Of a stretch of DNA of 53,833 nt, positions 1 through 13,646 are shown piece after piece. This DNA is from Globomyces pollinis-pini (Eukaryota; Chytridiomycota; Chytridiomycetes; Rhizophydiales; Globomycetaceae): NCBI GenBank assembly GCA_025399215.1, contig MU621198.1, positions 1-53,833 of the forward strand, written 5' to 3'. Position numbers and translations under genes: made by a program. Each line of letters begins with the position of its first letter. Within the stretch, counting starts at the first letter, position 1. The notes beneath the pieces were generated by a model that saw only the letters and a list, made by a program, of their open reading frames with translations, had not been told where the DNA came from and ran no database searches.

Positions 1-179
1 TTTATGGAATATGTAATAGCTTTAGACTATCGTATCAAACGTTGAGAGGCCTCAACTAAGGATCATTGAATTATGTTCAATACTTACGAGAAGATATCCA
101 CATTGGCAACATGTATAACCCAGAAGTTGCTTTATTGGAAATGATAGGATTTGAAAAGGAATTGGTTGACTGTTTGTGA
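1..179 (+). CDS. 3' end of an unrecognised protein (partial)
   Basis: The window opens inside a coding region. Frame 1 is open to position 31, then a 29-nt intron (32-60, GT...CTAAG) joins it to an exon ending with TGA at 177-179. Without splicing the frame meets a stop, and with it the frame runs cleanly to the end. About 49 C-terminal residues are visible, ending EMIGFEKELVDCL, with tyrosine and leucine common and no membrane segment. I do not recognise the family. The tail is about 95 nt from the next start on the same strand. That it is real rests on the intron's close match to the other introns in this window. Confidence 0.6.
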
Positions 180-274
180 TGGAATGGATAATCTATGTAT
201 TTAGCGGCCCGTAATAACTAAGTACAAGTTTCTAGCTAGTTGAAGTTTTCCCATTCATCAGAAACTGAATTCCA

Positions 275-1585
275 ATGCTCGCTTACAACAATTTGAAGTT
301 GGTCAATAATCCAGAGCAGTATCATGGACAAAATGTTCAAGGCCCATTTTTTGAAGGTAAACTTATTGCATTTACCATAGGATGGTATTATAAGACAGTG
401 GTCGAATCAGGCGGTTCCATAATAGTCATCGTTGGTACTTTTATGCCTCCAAATCAGTCTAGTGACAACCCAAGGTCTCAACCACATACTTTTATCATGG
501 TCTTTAGAACTCCGAATACAACGGAATGCCTGTACTATTTATATCCAATTGCTGATTTTGAATTTGAAAATCATAAGTCTTTTGGATATACTTTAAAAGT
601 TGGGAAGAGTTTGTTTACAAACGATGGATTCAAGCTTAATTTGGATGCCAAGGATTTAAATTGGCAACCAGAGCAAGATGATATTCAATTCCTAAACAAA
701 GTGAAATCCGAAAGAGAAATGATGACAAAGGATTTGGCTGTAGAGCAAGCAAAGTATGAACGTGTTGAATATTCCATCATCGCTGAAGCCAACTTTACAG
801 ATATCATCAGACTGGATTCATCATTATATAAACCAACGATAATGGGCCCCTTTGCGTACTTACCAATTCTGGAATGCTATCATGGTGTAGTAAATGTATT
901 CCACAAATCCTCTGGTTTCATAAAGTTTAACAAAGGTGCGGAATCCGAAATAATCTCACTAAATGGCGATGGATATATAGAGAAAGATCATGGGTACAAT
1001 TTTCCTAAGAGTTGGATCTGGATACAAACGCATTCATTTTCGAATGAAAGTGGTTCCTGTTTATTGATCTCCATTGCCGATGTACCGCTTCTTAGCGACA
1101 TTGGTTTATTATCGAAAGCAGTAGAGTCTTTACCAGTTATTGGAAAGAAGATTGTTTCTAAATGTGCAATTACTGGATTTTTAGTCAACTTGTACCATTC
1201 AAGAACGAAACAGACTTATAACCTTAGTTTTTACACTGGTGCTAAGATTCAGCAAATTGATTTTGTATGTAGTGATGACAATGGAACTCCAATTCAAAAA
1301 CTTACAACGATGATATCCAAAGGAAATATAGAATTGAAAATCGAAACGAGACGTGTATTAGGCACTGGAGTTCCACTTCCTGGCCCCTGTAAAACAGGGA
1401 AGGGGATGATTATGTTGGTCGAAGAATCTATCACAGTAACGGTACATGTTATCTTGAAAGTGGATGGTAAAATTGTGTTTGATGACACTGGCCATGAAGC
1501 AGGCATGGAAGGTAACATAATTATAATAGTCATACTAATAATAATAGTGGTTGGGGATATGGATAGGCTTCGAAATAGAATTTAG
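275..1585 (+). CDS. Tocopherol-cyclase-like protein
   Basis: A protein of about 424-436 residues. It carries the hallmark block of the tocopherol cyclase / tocopherol-cyclase-like family, seen here as GYIEKDHGYNFPKSWIWIQ (about residues 240-260), preceded by PFAYLPILECYHGV and followed by a C-terminal part ending near AGMEG/VVGD. In plants this family closes the chromanol ring of tocopherols. Bacterial and other eukaryotic relatives are mostly uncharacterised, so the substrate here is unknown. There is no obvious signal peptide or membrane segment. A 36-nt stretch (1512-1547) has intron ends (GTAAC...AATAATAG) and contains no in-frame stop, so spliced and unspliced products differ by only 12 residues. 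The ATG at 275 is the first in frame. The gene is convergent with TRRAP, with 37 nt between the stops. Confidence 0.8.
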   Translation: MLAYNNLKLVNNPEQYHGQNVQGPFFEGKLIAFTIGWYYKTVVESGGSIIVIVGTFMPPNQSSDNPRSQPHTFIMVFRTPNTTECLYYLYPIADFEFENHKSFGYTLKVGKSLFTNDGFKLNLDAKDLNWQPEQDDIQFLNKVKSEREMMTKDLAVEQAKYERVEYSIIAEANFTDIIRLDSSLYKPTIMGPFAYLPILECYHGVVNVFHKSSGFIKFNKGAESEIISLNGDGYIEKDHGYNFPKSWIWIQTHSFSNESGSCLLISIADVPLLSDIGLLSKAVESLPVIGKKIVSKCAITGFLVNLYHSRTKQTYNLSFYTGAKIQQIDFVCSDDNGTPIQKLTTMISKGNIELKIETRRVLGTGVPLPGPCKTGKGMIMLVEESITVTVHVILKVDGKIVFDDTGHEAGMEGNIIIIVILIIIVVGDMDRLRNRI

Positions 1586-1622
1586 TTTACTTTTAATGAA
1601 ATAAGCGTTTTATATATATACT

Positions 1623-4600
1623 TTAAAGTTGTGGTGAAAAAACCAAGTCCATCTGAGCCAATTTCATTGGATTGGTCGCTTGATTAATCAAGTCTAATAT
1701 TGTTTGATTTACAGGTCCTGGGTTTTCAAATGCCTATTTGTTATACTTCAATGAGTTTTACATTATTTCGTTCATTTTTACAAGACAGTGTTTGAGCTCG
1801 ATGTAATATAATCCGGCTGTTTTGAACAACCATATCACGCAATTGATTATTGGCTGGGAAAGGTTTTCGTTGTTCCGTTTGCCACATATACATTTCCTCC
1901 CTTACAAAAAGTGACAAATAGTCTCTCAAATCATCCTAACATTAGGCATAACATTCTTTACATCCGGGTCCATTAGAGATTGCCCCAAAGCAATTATCGC
2001 TGCAGTAAATAGTCCCTCTAATCCAATTGGTGTTATAAAGTGCTGAATATTTGGCGTTAATCGGAAAGGAATAGCTTCGGCATTCGTAAACAAACCAGTT
2101 AAATTGGAGATAGCTAAAATTACTATCATACGCAAAATTACTTGAGTAAAACTCTGGCATCCAAATATTTCCTTTTTCACATGATATAGAGAATCTATGT
2201 GGGGAGCGTTGTCCAACACAAAGCAAATAAGTCATAAATGTTACACAAGCCATTTGAGTTGTAAAGCGCTTCCTGATAGTCCATAAATCTTGGTATGTCA
2301 ACATTCGTTCAGTGAAAAACTTTTAATTAATTTTCATAGTGACCACTTACTTTGGAAAGGATCGTCTCCGGAACTAACTTTTCACTGATTTCTTGATTAA
2401 TTTCTGCTTTCAAAGCAATCAGTTCAACCTTCTAAAAATAGTAAGTTGACAGAATACCTTACCGATTTTTTAGTTAGGTCACTAGCCAGACATGCTTCTC
2501 GCATCCTATTCGTATATAACAATATTGGATCGTCTTTGTGAAATCCACTCTTGGAAGCATGCTCTTCATAGATTTCTTGCAAAGTAATATTTGACCTGTC
2601 ATCGGATACCAACCTAACTTGCAGGGCCAATGGGACAACAATAGGTAAATTAAATTGTAAACTTCTTTTTCGAGTAGCAATTTTATGGTTTAGAGTCCTA
2701 CAATGTTCAGTTTAAGCATCTTACTCGTTTAATAGTCGGAAGAATTGGTGGGTTCTCTCTTCCCTACGGCATTGCTTAGCAGCTGGATGTTGTATAATAA
2801 ATGGATGTTTGGATCCATCTGAAGCAAGAATTTCAATTCGTCGATATGATCCAGAATGCCCTCTGAATACATCAATTGTAGGTAGAAATCGAAGGACCCT
2901 AACAAAATCTTTGTTCGAATTTTTCATCTAAAACGGTTATGATTTACAATTAGAACCTGAAAGTACTGTCCTGGTACTTCTATCTCATCAAATTTTGTGT
3001 ATTCGAACTCTGCAAGATAGGTAGAATAGTGCTCCAGATACTGTACTTTTGGGCGGCTATCTAGCAATGCTTCCAATTGATCCCTCCAAAGACGAAACTT
3101 TTCCACTAATTGCGACATATTTGGTTTGCTGTTTATGAAGTCATGTTCGAATGCTTCTTTATACTAGAAACCATTAAATTAGAGTTACGTACCTTGGTAT
3201 GGTTTCGACCCATATTCTCAGCAAACCTTGCCAAACTTGCAGTGGTTCCAGCGGACATCGGCCCACCTGAGTCGGGATATTTTGGTAATCCCACAACATA
3301 CATCTATACAAAATTAAACCAGGTTTTAGTACCTGCACACCATCATTCAATAGCGCTACAATCAACCTATAGATGTCTTCATCTGTAGTTGGCTTCAAAC
3401 GACCAAGTAGATGCTCCACCATTTGCTCCATTGTAAGCGCAAGCAGTGGGAAGGCAGTTTTCAGAATGCCCATGATCTCATCTACGAAATCCCACGGAAA
3501 CTGTTGAACCGTATGTACCGGTACTTTATCATTTACAGGTTCCATTTTGACATCGGATACAGAATTATTTTCTTCTTTCACTTCTGATTCACCTACCATT
3601 GCTACAGAAGTAGTCTGAGACAGCGTTTCTTGCTGATTTTGCTGCTGCTGATGATGTGAAGCTTCCAAATGTTGCTTCTTATTTGCAGCGAGTCCTTCCT
3701 TTGCAGTTCTCAACGAAAAGTGCAATGCTTGTGGATATGCTTTGGCCAATTTCATCAAGATGGTACGTGCAAATCTAACCTCTTTTCGAGACAAAGATGT
3801 TATCAATTCGGGAATAAAAGTGATCCAGTACCAGACCTGAGCATCAGTTTTAAATGACTCATAAGCTTTCATCAAAGACCCTTCATTGTCATCAAGGGAT
3901 ATCAACCACATAATTCGTGACAGATACTTTCGAGACCGTGAATTGTTGTAAATTTCAGCAGCGTGTAAATAGCAATTGATAGCATCATATGCATACTTCA
4001 GTTCCCCAGGATTTTCATCGAACATTCGATCATTATATTCACCAAAACGGGCCCATCCACCGGGGATGTTGACATCAAGTTGAGTTCCAGTAGAGAATGC
4101 CTGCATTGCCTCAGTATGCAAACCCAGTTTGGCCAAAAAGATTCCCCGTAATGTGTAAAACTCTGCCCTTTGTGCATTTGAAAAATAAGTAAAGTTAGTT
4201 TGATTGATCACATCCAGGCCGGCTGAGTACTCCCCTAAAACATTTTTATGAAGCTTGGCCTGTTCACGCAATTTATAGAATGCCTCTTGGATCTCGATGT
4301 TCGGGAGTGTGTAAATCTTTCCCAAGGAACTAATACAAACATCAGGTAAATTATGTTTCCTAGCAATATTTGCAAATCGATTGATTATCCATGCCGTTTC
4401 ATGATAGCCTTTGGGTCAATTAAAATGTCAAAATACCTCTGAATGCGAAAGTTGCATTTGCTTGTTGCCCACCATTTGCATTCGCTGCATTCAGTTGGGG
4501 GATTAATGGCAAGTAAGCTTTGTTGATACTTGTGAACACATGCTGCCTCCAAGCTACCAGATCACTCCAAATTGACATATCATCCCACATATTTGGAAGT

Positions 4601-7600
4601 CTATCACGCCAAGTAGAAATAATATTTTTCAACTCTTGTGATTTCATATCGATGTTACTAGCAGTGGTTGCATGCAGATTCGTTTGTATACCACAAGCTT
4701 CTTGCAATTCGACAAATTGCTGGAATGCGTAGAAAGTGGGTATGTGCGAATATGATATGATTCTTGGTAAAGAATGCCATTGCTTTAAAACTAACTGTAT
4801 TCCTTCATCACATATCTTGTTAAATTCCTGTAACGGTTCCTGCCCTTCATTCAGCCTTTGTAATACCAAAAAGGCGTGATATAATTTTTTTCTAATGTTA
4901 AAATAGCCATTGGTGTACCTTGGTGTGGGAGGGTGGGAGACAAGTTTTAGGGTTTGCGCTAGTGGTTCCCTATCTGCAATCCAATCAGAGATTCTCCAAG
5001 AGCAATCGAGTAGTAGATCCGGATTTGAATCATGTTTACTTAAATCACACAAAATGTCCCATTGTTGAAGTTTTTCCGTACATTTTATCCATTGCTTCTC
5101 CCAAAGTAAATATTCCGACTCAGTAAATGGAAGTACACATGTTCTGGCCTTCGCTTGAGCTGATTCATAAAATTTTTGAGCAACTTGCCACATTCCAGTT
5201 TGCTCAAACGATACCGCAGCATTTGTCTCTGTAAATTGACACCGCCTCCTCCAAAGCCCTGCAAAATAATCATCTTCCGACAAATCGGAATATAGATCAC
5301 ATAAAGCATCCATAAAAGACTCTCTAATCTTTTCATCATCCTTATTGTTTCCACTAAGAGTCAATTGCGGATCTAAAACAGAAGATGTTAGTAGTTCCAT
5401 AGAAGTGTGCCATGCATTATATGTTTGACCTAAATATTTCAATAGTTGGGGTGGTAATTGAATGGAAGGTGTCGCTTTACAAACACCATCCAGAAGTGCT
5501 TGAATAACATTAGGTCTTGCATTAACTTGTACAATATGGTAATCTTTGGCAAGCAAGCTAATCAAAGATTTTACCGAATCGTGACGTTCAGTACTATCCA
5601 GCGCATTCCAAGACAATGAGAACATATCAACCCATAAACTATAAGCTAGGTTTACATCATTATGTATGAAATTTCGCAAAGGATTGATTAATGCATTGGT
5701 AGTTTGGGATCGCAGTGAAGATAAGAACTCCTTGACTTGTTCAATGATGGTAATCTGTTCAGAAGAAAGTAGTTTAGCATTGCTATCTACTTTTTCTCTT
5801 AAAAAGGGCAGTCGAATAGATGTATTACTGTCGTATACATTTGGTGTCACGATTACAGCACCTAACAGGAGATCCAACGCTTGACAAATCCAGAAAGAGT
5901 CTGCAAGATTTTGCCAGTTTTGGATACCTAATCATTAGAATTACAATATTACGTAGGACGTAGCTCATTCGAACCTGTATTGAGTGAGGAACTGATTGAT
6001 CGAATATGGATGCGAATCGGTGCCTTAAATTAGGATTTCCTAACTTTAATCCTTCCAAAAACACGTGCTCCAAGCGAACAGTAATCTCGGTTCTGCTTAA
6101 AGACTTTTCCTCATAAATCTCTGCAACAAACTGCATATATTCTTCGAAAAGAGACGTGTTTCCATGAGCTTTGAAGATGAACATTTTCACAACAATGGCG
6201 GATTTTTCTTTAACGGATGGAAATGCTTCATTAGGGGTTTCTAGAATCCATCCTCTTGTAATTTTTAAAATTGCTTGATGAAGAGGCTGTAGCTTAGCAT
6301 TCTCTAAAATCTGTAACAATGTCCCAATAAACTGTTTTCGTAGTTCACCGAGATAGAGCATTTGTGTGTTAAGCACCAGCATTACAATTTCAGCATTTGA
6401 ATAATCATCAGTTACTGGAGGTTGGTTTGGATCAGCTAAGTTCTGCAGCTGCTTTAAATATGTATCACTAACTAAAGTTTGTAGAAGTTTAGCCAAATCT
6501 GCCAAATGTACGCGAATCGATTGTGCAGCTATTTGATTTTCGATTCTCTTATAGTATGCGGATTTCAATAATACCGCGATTGCATCAATATTGATCATAA
6601 CCTTGAGCTTTTCGTGGAGTTTAGCATCAATTGTCTTAAAGAACAACTGCTTTTCTGCTACTTTTTGAGAACTGGCTGTTCCAGTTTCGTGGTCAAATGC
6701 GTCACAAACTTTTTCAATTATAGTTGACAGAGCAGTTAGTAAAGGTAATTGGTCTGATGATCCCCACTTTTCCAAACATTTCTGAAACATAGAAATATTT
6801 TCAAGTATCCAAAATTGTGACTTACAATGTGTCAATACCTTTAAAATCTCTGCAGCATTCACCACAAAGACTAAATCCACATTTTCAGATGTAATCACCT
6901 TCTCTAATTGTGACATGACAGTAGATGCGTTTGGCCAAAGTGTTAGACTTGCTTCCAAGACCTCCATCGATTTCACGAATAACGGCCCACCATTGTGTGT
7001 CTCACCCAAAGACAAATAGAAGCGAATAATAAATGTAATTATTACTTCTTGATAAGATTGACTGAGTAGCATTTCAGTTTCAGGTTCGTCAGTATCAACC
7101 TCCATATGACCCTCTAAAATATAAATTCAAGTTAAGAATTACCATTGCTAGCTAACTCTTCTTTAGCCGTTTTTTCCCACTCAATGATTAGAAGTACCAT
7201 ATCAACACTGAGATTTCTTGTTTCTTGTGTAGCATTTCCAGATAAACCTAACCTAGCCAATGATTGTATAATTTGAGGCATAAAATGATGTCTGTTTGTG
7301 TAAAAATGCTTGGCATTTCGAATAATTAGTTGAAACACTGAGACTAATTGTGAGACGCTGTGTCCATCTTCTATGATAATCTTTCTAATCCACTGCACCC
7401 AAACAGGAATTTGTGAACCTTCTACTAAATTCATGCCAGTTCTGTTCGGCAAGGCGGGGACAATGCTGTCCAATGCTTGCCTCACCATAGTTCTACCATC
7501 TGCTTGATGTGCTTTCAACTGAGCAACATAAGATTGTGCCACTATTTTGGGAGGTGCTTCAAACTCTTTGATAAATCGACAGAGTAGAACAAATGCAGAT

Positions 7601-10600
7601 TGTTTTGCAATCAAATCTTCCATTTTAGCATTGCTCCAAGCAAATTTGATTACTTCTTTTTTGAATCCTTCAATTATATTTGGAACTTGATAGAGTAGCA
7701 ATGTAGATAATTGAAGTTGGGCCACTTTAAGGGCATCCATATCACTTTCATTTCCTGGTTCGGATGTCGTTGTCCACATGCAAGTCATAATACTTTGCAC
7801 CACATCTTGACTGAAGATATCACCAGTTTTATTTAACATAGCCAGTGGTATGATCAAATATCGTAATATAATGGCTTTTTGCTTCAAAGAAAAGGCAGAT
7901 TGTGCATAAAGTTGCAAATATCGCAGGATAACATTTTTCTGTTTTTCAATAGGTGATTCAGCTGCAAATTCAAAGAGAAACTGCTTTAAATAAGACACCA
8001 ATAACGTCTCATGAGTAGTGAACCCTTCCATCAATACAAACAATAAATCAATTTCGTCTGCTTTGTTTTTGCAATATACCATCAAGAGTTGGAATACTTG
8101 CAACGAAATTTGAAATCTTTGAAGACTGGTCTGTTTATCCAATTGACCGTTAGTATTTGCTCTCCAAACGTTAATTGCTTGATCTAATAGATTTCGATTC
8201 TGAACAAACCAATCGATACGAACATCTGCAAGTGCTGTTAATAACTGTATTCCATGCTGTCGAAGAATATTTTGGTCAACATCAACTGAATCCACCACTA
8301 AAAAGCATTGATTTATAATCTTAATAGGATTATTCAGTACTTCATTTAATAACTCGTCCGCATTTCCTGATCTCAAAAGCGCGATAAACAATTTTGAGTG
8401 CAGAGGTTGATGAAAGCGTGCCAAAAAATAATCAAATGCTTCTCCAGCGTAACGATTGAGATATCGACAAAGTGGTTTCCTGAAAGGACTAGATACTGAT
8501 CGATGTATTTGGGTTTCTAGTTCAATCACCTGTGTAACTAATTCGTCCATGAATATGTTAGCTGCTGGTGGAAGCAAATAGAAAACATTGAAAATCCCTG
8601 CAATAATTGCGATAGCATCTACGTCAGCTAATGGGTGAGCAGAGTATTCTTCCAGCTTTTGTGGATCAGCCCATTGGCGAAGATGATCTAATAATTTCCG
8701 ACCTATTTCAACCTTGAATTTAATCAGAAATCAACGGTGCTTACTTTGAAATAATTGGTCAATAGTTCTAACAAGCGTGCTAAACCCTCTAATGCAGCAA
8801 CACTCAATTTTTTGTAGTCCGACATATTTACCAAAATCGGTTTCAGACCGGCTTGGAGCAAATCTTTTGGCAGTCTTTGCTGTTGATTTAGAACGTCAGT
8901 GAGTCCTACAATTACTTGGAAAATATATACCTTTATTGGCCACTTCGATGACTTCAGGGCATTTGGAATACAAGCACTTAAAAAAAAGTGTAATAATGCG
9001 ATTTCTGGTAGGACCATGCTTTCCAGAACTAATGTCTGGTAACTCCATCACTGCAGAAAGTAATTTGATACATTCAACCCGTAAATTGTTTACCGACAAA
9101 GCCATCCTGTACTGATTGTCTTTGTTTAATAAAGACTGGTCTTCCGCATCTGCCAATGCCAAGGCTTCTTGAACCAATCTGGTTAATTCTTCAGTGTATG
9201 ACGCCAATGAAGGTGTAAGTGTAAGGCAGTATGTAATAGCATCAATATAACCCATTTGTAATGCGAATGGCAAAGCTCTAAGTGGTTTTGCAAAGATTGG
9301 GTTCAGCAAAAAATGCTTTACAGGAGTCAATATGTCAGTCACTGAACGACCTGTCAACTCTGCCAACAGCTCCATTACACCCTTTACCGTATTTCGAACA
9401 GTTAAGTTCGCATTTGATAATTCCGGGATGATACTAGCTACTAAATCAGTAAAAGTCTTTTCGAAAATCGGAAGTTTTTGATTTTCCAACTTATTACAGT
9501 TACGCAAAATATTGGTGAGAGTTTTTGCCGCACTTGATATGTTGAAGAGTGATACATTCGCTGCCATATCTTTCAACACAAAGAGCATCGACTTTGTAAA
9601 TTCAATTTGATGTCCAATCATCCATTCAGCACTAAAGTCAAGTTTTTCTGTCATAACTGCAAGCCCTAAACAACCTCCAGCTTTCTTATACCACTCCTTT
9701 TGATAGCAATATGAACTAAAAGAGTATGTCAATACTTGAAATGCTGCAATCTTCTCCGTTTCACAGTCACCTAATAGTATTTTACAACTACTATGAAACT
9801 GAAGTATGATTTTTTCTCCCAAGTCGCGTATCTGCCTTATTTCATTTGCAAGTGCATTGACTAATGACGTCAAGAATCCTTTCAGGTTGGAATTTGCATA
9901 GGTAGCAAGTATTTCGGCAATATTTGCATTCGATTCGGGTCTTGGGATCTCCACAACCTCTTCAATTGCTAATAGAGCAAAATGATGACAAATTCGTTCA
10001 ATAAGCCACCAAACCTGCTGCTCCAGCTCAGGAACACACCCAGCGGCAATCACAGATTCAAACCAGAGTGTAATACAGTTATCCAATGAATGTTTACGAG
10101 TTCGAGATATTTGAGGAGGAATTTTGAAATAGTCGTCATATAGTTTGGGATTTTCATCAGTTTCGTTAGGACCAGAATATTTTGATTTAAATTGCTCAAT
10201 GTTTGCTTCAACAGTTGCTTTAAGATCTCCAACTTGTTGATCTGCTTCAAGAAAGAGACCAGTGGACGCATGAACAAACAAATAAGCTTGTTTCGTATCA
10301 TATTCATTGCTGCGCGATGAAAGTAGTGTTTGATGGGCAAACGTGAGTGCCTTGAATAATGATATTTCTTGGAGTTGCGCAGTACCTTGAAAGCAAAACG
10401 TAAATTTGGCTGCATCTTCGAATGACAAGTCGTATAATAAAGGAGACTGGTCATTTATATTGCTTCTATTTCGACCACCAAATTTACCCAAGATTCGTAG
10501 TGTAGTATGGCTATGGATATGATTGTAAGGAATTGGTTGTAAATGCTTCCACAATGCAGTCATCAAATCATCTTTTACTGGAGCAAAGATTGGTTCCAAG

Positions 10601-13313
10601 AATTCATGATTAAGGTTGTCAATACATAATTCTAAGGTTCGAAGACTTTGATTAACTAAATCTGGTCCAGATTGTAATGCTATTACTAATGGTTTCATCA
10701 AGTACGATAAATGTGGCAGTAACACACTTAGTCGTACAGGTACTGTCAGACACAGCTCTACAAAGAGTTCGCGCATTTGTGGTTTGTAAGCTAATGAGAG
10801 AAGGGTGTTCAAGCTTTGGAGCAATACTTGAAGAAGTGGAAGTACTTCCTGGTAAAGAGTTTCGAATTTTCCACCTCCAATACTTCGGAAAAGATTTCGA
10901 AGCAACAGGAAATAATTTAATGGCTCTTTAGCTGTTTCCGACAACTTCAAGCTAAGCATAATAATTTTTGCCAAATGTGGTTGCAGAACTTTCTCGTTTT
11001 GTTCCGGAAACAATGAAACTGCTTTAAACAAAAGAGTGAAGAGTCGCAGCATAACCGAAGATCGCGTGGATTCATTGTTTATGCTCTTTCCAATATCTTT
11101 ATCCGCCGCCACGCTTCCAACTACGGGTGCATGCCCAACATCTTTAAACCGATCCACAAGATAACTTAACAAAGGACCAGAAAAATTTGCAGATACTGTG
11201 GCATTTGAAAAGAAATATTGAGGGATTGCAATAATAGAAGGGTTTGTAACCGTCTTTTCAAAAAGAAATTCCATATTTTCACAACATACTTCCTGAAACA
11301 TTGCTGGATCCACATATGTGAAGATAGATGCAAAAGATTCGGTGATTTCTTTGCTGTCCTTTGCCAAAAGAGCTTTATCTTCACCTTCTACGAACAGATA
11401 CTCAAAGCAACCAAGCCCCTCTTTGAAAACAGTCAACAAAATTTCTCCCTCATCACAAAAATCAATATGAGTGGTCATTTTGATTAAATTGCTTGAATCA
11501 AATTGTCGCAATGTGAATAAAATGTTTTTCACTCCAACCAGTACTGTCTTAAATTGCATTCTCATTTCTATTTATGAGATTGAATCTCAAATACCTTTCA
11601 GTAGATCAGGTGTACTTTCCATTGGCCGGGATGTACTACGAATAGGCTGTATTGATCCGACGTCCAAAAAACTTTCAATGTCTTGAATTTCAGAATATAT
11701 TGGTTCCTCTTGTTTTTCAGAACGTTGATGGAATGAAACAACAGTTGGTAGAATGGATTTCAATGTAATAAGTCTTCCTGAGAGGGAATCCAGAATTCGC
11801 ACAAGCAAATGCCGGGCTATCGTTAGACTTTGAATATATTGTACCTTCTTGTTTTGATGGTTGTGCAATTATGTTTTCTGCAAGACTAAACAAAATTTTA
11901 CAACACATAGTTTGAACTGGTGGTGTCAGTCTATCATCTTGCATATGATTAGAAAGGATTGGTATGATCTGCATTAAATGTGTCAATGACAATTCACTCC
12001 GAACGTGATAGATCAAATCTGTTAATACTTGACAGGCAAGATTTCTATTTATAAAACTTTGAAGTTAAACCTGAGAGTTTCGCGGCAGGTAACACCAGTA
12101 CCAATCAAAATGTCTTCATTGAATAATAGCTCCATATATGATATAAAAGAGCTTCTAAATTCAGTGAACCAAAGGTGACGAGTGGCAACTAGTAATTCCT
12201 AAAGTATTAAGTAAGAGGTTATACCTTTCGTGTTGCAGATGCATCACCTGGACAATCTTTCATCAGCGTTATAACACCCATTGCAATTTGATCTTGATAT
12301 GGTTTAATAATAGGCAAAAAGCTTCTCAAGATATATGCCAAAAATGATACCGTCTATGGGATAAGATTGGTAACAGTACCTTCACTTGAAGAGACTTGTA
12401 TTCTCCATATCGAACCACATCCATGATGGCTGGTGACATACCAATGAAAACATTTCCTTGTTTCGCTGCTTCTTGGTGGGCCAAAAATTGTTTGCTTGGT
12501 TGAAGCAATAAAACCTTTTTTTAATTAATATAGTGTACCTTCACAATTGGTTCAACAAACATTGGCACATTCTGAGTTACAAAATTTTTATGAAGTTGAA
12601 AAAGAAGCGCAATTATGATTGGACATTCCGTTAGGACTTTGAAACTGAACATTGATTTTGTGATTGGTCTTGGACTAATTTGCATCTGTTGATCCTTTGA
12701 TATGTTAGCAAGGTTAAAAAAGATCATCAATGACGTATCAAATGTAATTCAGATTAAGAGTGTTGTACCTGATCATCAAACGTTTGTTGTACAGCATATT
12801 CCATATTTGAATACATCTCTTTGACTATATGCAGAAATGATTGAACTTGATCTTGCATGATAGAAGTATAATGTTTATGCAAATCAACAATAATCTTTAG
12901 ACAAATCACAGCATTTTCTTCATTATCATTTGCAAGTACATCCATTAGCAATACCATCAAATCATGAGCATATGGTTTTAATGCTTCATTTTGAGGGAAG
13001 CGTAATATAATTTCCAATATCATATTTCTTAATTTCTTAAAAGGATTAGTGATCGATTGATACATGTTCATTATTTTCACCAAAATCTTGAGGAGGAACT
13101 TGTTCCAATAGTAATTTAAAAGTGGGTAATATTCTAGCTAAGAAAGGTTGATATTCTAGCGAGTGAACTATTTCTATTGAATCTCTCAATTCTATAGCAA
13201 TTGCAACTTTTACATCATTACCTAATTAAATTGATTAGATCGATATCTATACCGACAGCAGAGTCAGCTAAACGAGCAGCATAAAACTCGTAATTTGAAG
13301 AGTTGAATGCCAT
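1623..13313 (-). CDS. TRA1: TRRAP/Tra1 pseudokinase scaffold of SAGA and NuA4
   Basis: One giant spliced gene of roughly 3,700 residues, close to yeast Tra1 and human TRRAP. In Tra1/TRRAP this PIKK-family protein binds transcription activators and recruits SAGA and NuA4 histone acetyltransferases. Conserved blocks run through it in order: LRNMILEIILRFPQNEALKP and NEENAVICLKIIVDLHK near the N-terminus; TVSFLAYILRS and ETLR in the HEAT region; QNWQNLADSFWICQALDLLL; the FAT-region block SRKYLSRIMWLISLDDNEGS; REERTHQFFRLLNE and PFRLTPNI in the kinase-like region; and a FATC tail ending QMDLVFSPQL. The catalytic kinase loop motifs are not apparent, as expected for this pseudokinase. I traced about twenty introns of mostly 24-31 nt, for example 1734-1761, 1936-1961, 2114-2141, 12515-12538 and 13222-13252. 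The start MAFNSSNYEFY at 13313 is the first in-frame ATG. One stretch near 6790-6840 could hide another intron. Confidence 0.96.
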
Positions 13314-13646
13314 AGTGAAAATGAAAATCTAAGAGTTGAAGTGGGTTGGATATACTCGTCCCTGATTGGTTAAAAATTTTGTCAATTTATACTGCATTTT
13401 GATTGGTTGGAAATTTTGTCAATTTGATTCAAAGACTGTGTTGGATGATCATACTAATGGATAAATCAATAGATATTAGATGTTCATAATAATCAATAAT
13501 TAGATATATGATGAACATACTAATGAGTACATCATGGTAATGAATAAATAGATAGATAGTGTGGATGATCATATTAATGAATTTGAAAAATGTTGCAATA
13601 AATTATCGCAAAAACTATATTACTTCCAATCTAAAATACTCCATCA
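13314..13646 (-). promoter_or_regulatory. TRA1 upstream region with paired CCAAT repeats and a second repeat family
   Basis: There is no gene in these 333 bases. Two 25-bp copies (13364-13388 and 13401-13425, 23 of 25 identical) each carry ATTGG, a CCAAT box when read in the direction of TRA1 transcription; the boxes lie about 55 and 90 nt upstream of its ATG. A second family around TGATCATACTAATG recurs at about 13442-13459, 13510-13523 and 13562-13579. The CCAAT boxes could bind an HAP/NF-Y-type factor; this is inference from the motif alone. The left end overlaps the CAF1 3' flank. Confidence 0.45.

Noticed and set aside
1942..2304. Unspliced 120-codon minus-strand frame inside TRA1
   Set aside because: Its second half reads through an intron (2114-2141); splicing restores the conserved PFRLTPNI block in another frame.
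11218..11686. Plus-strand frames antisense to TRA1 and similar antisense frames in SET2, BST1 and AXDND1
   Set aside because: They mirror confidently identified genes and show no conserved sequence of their own.
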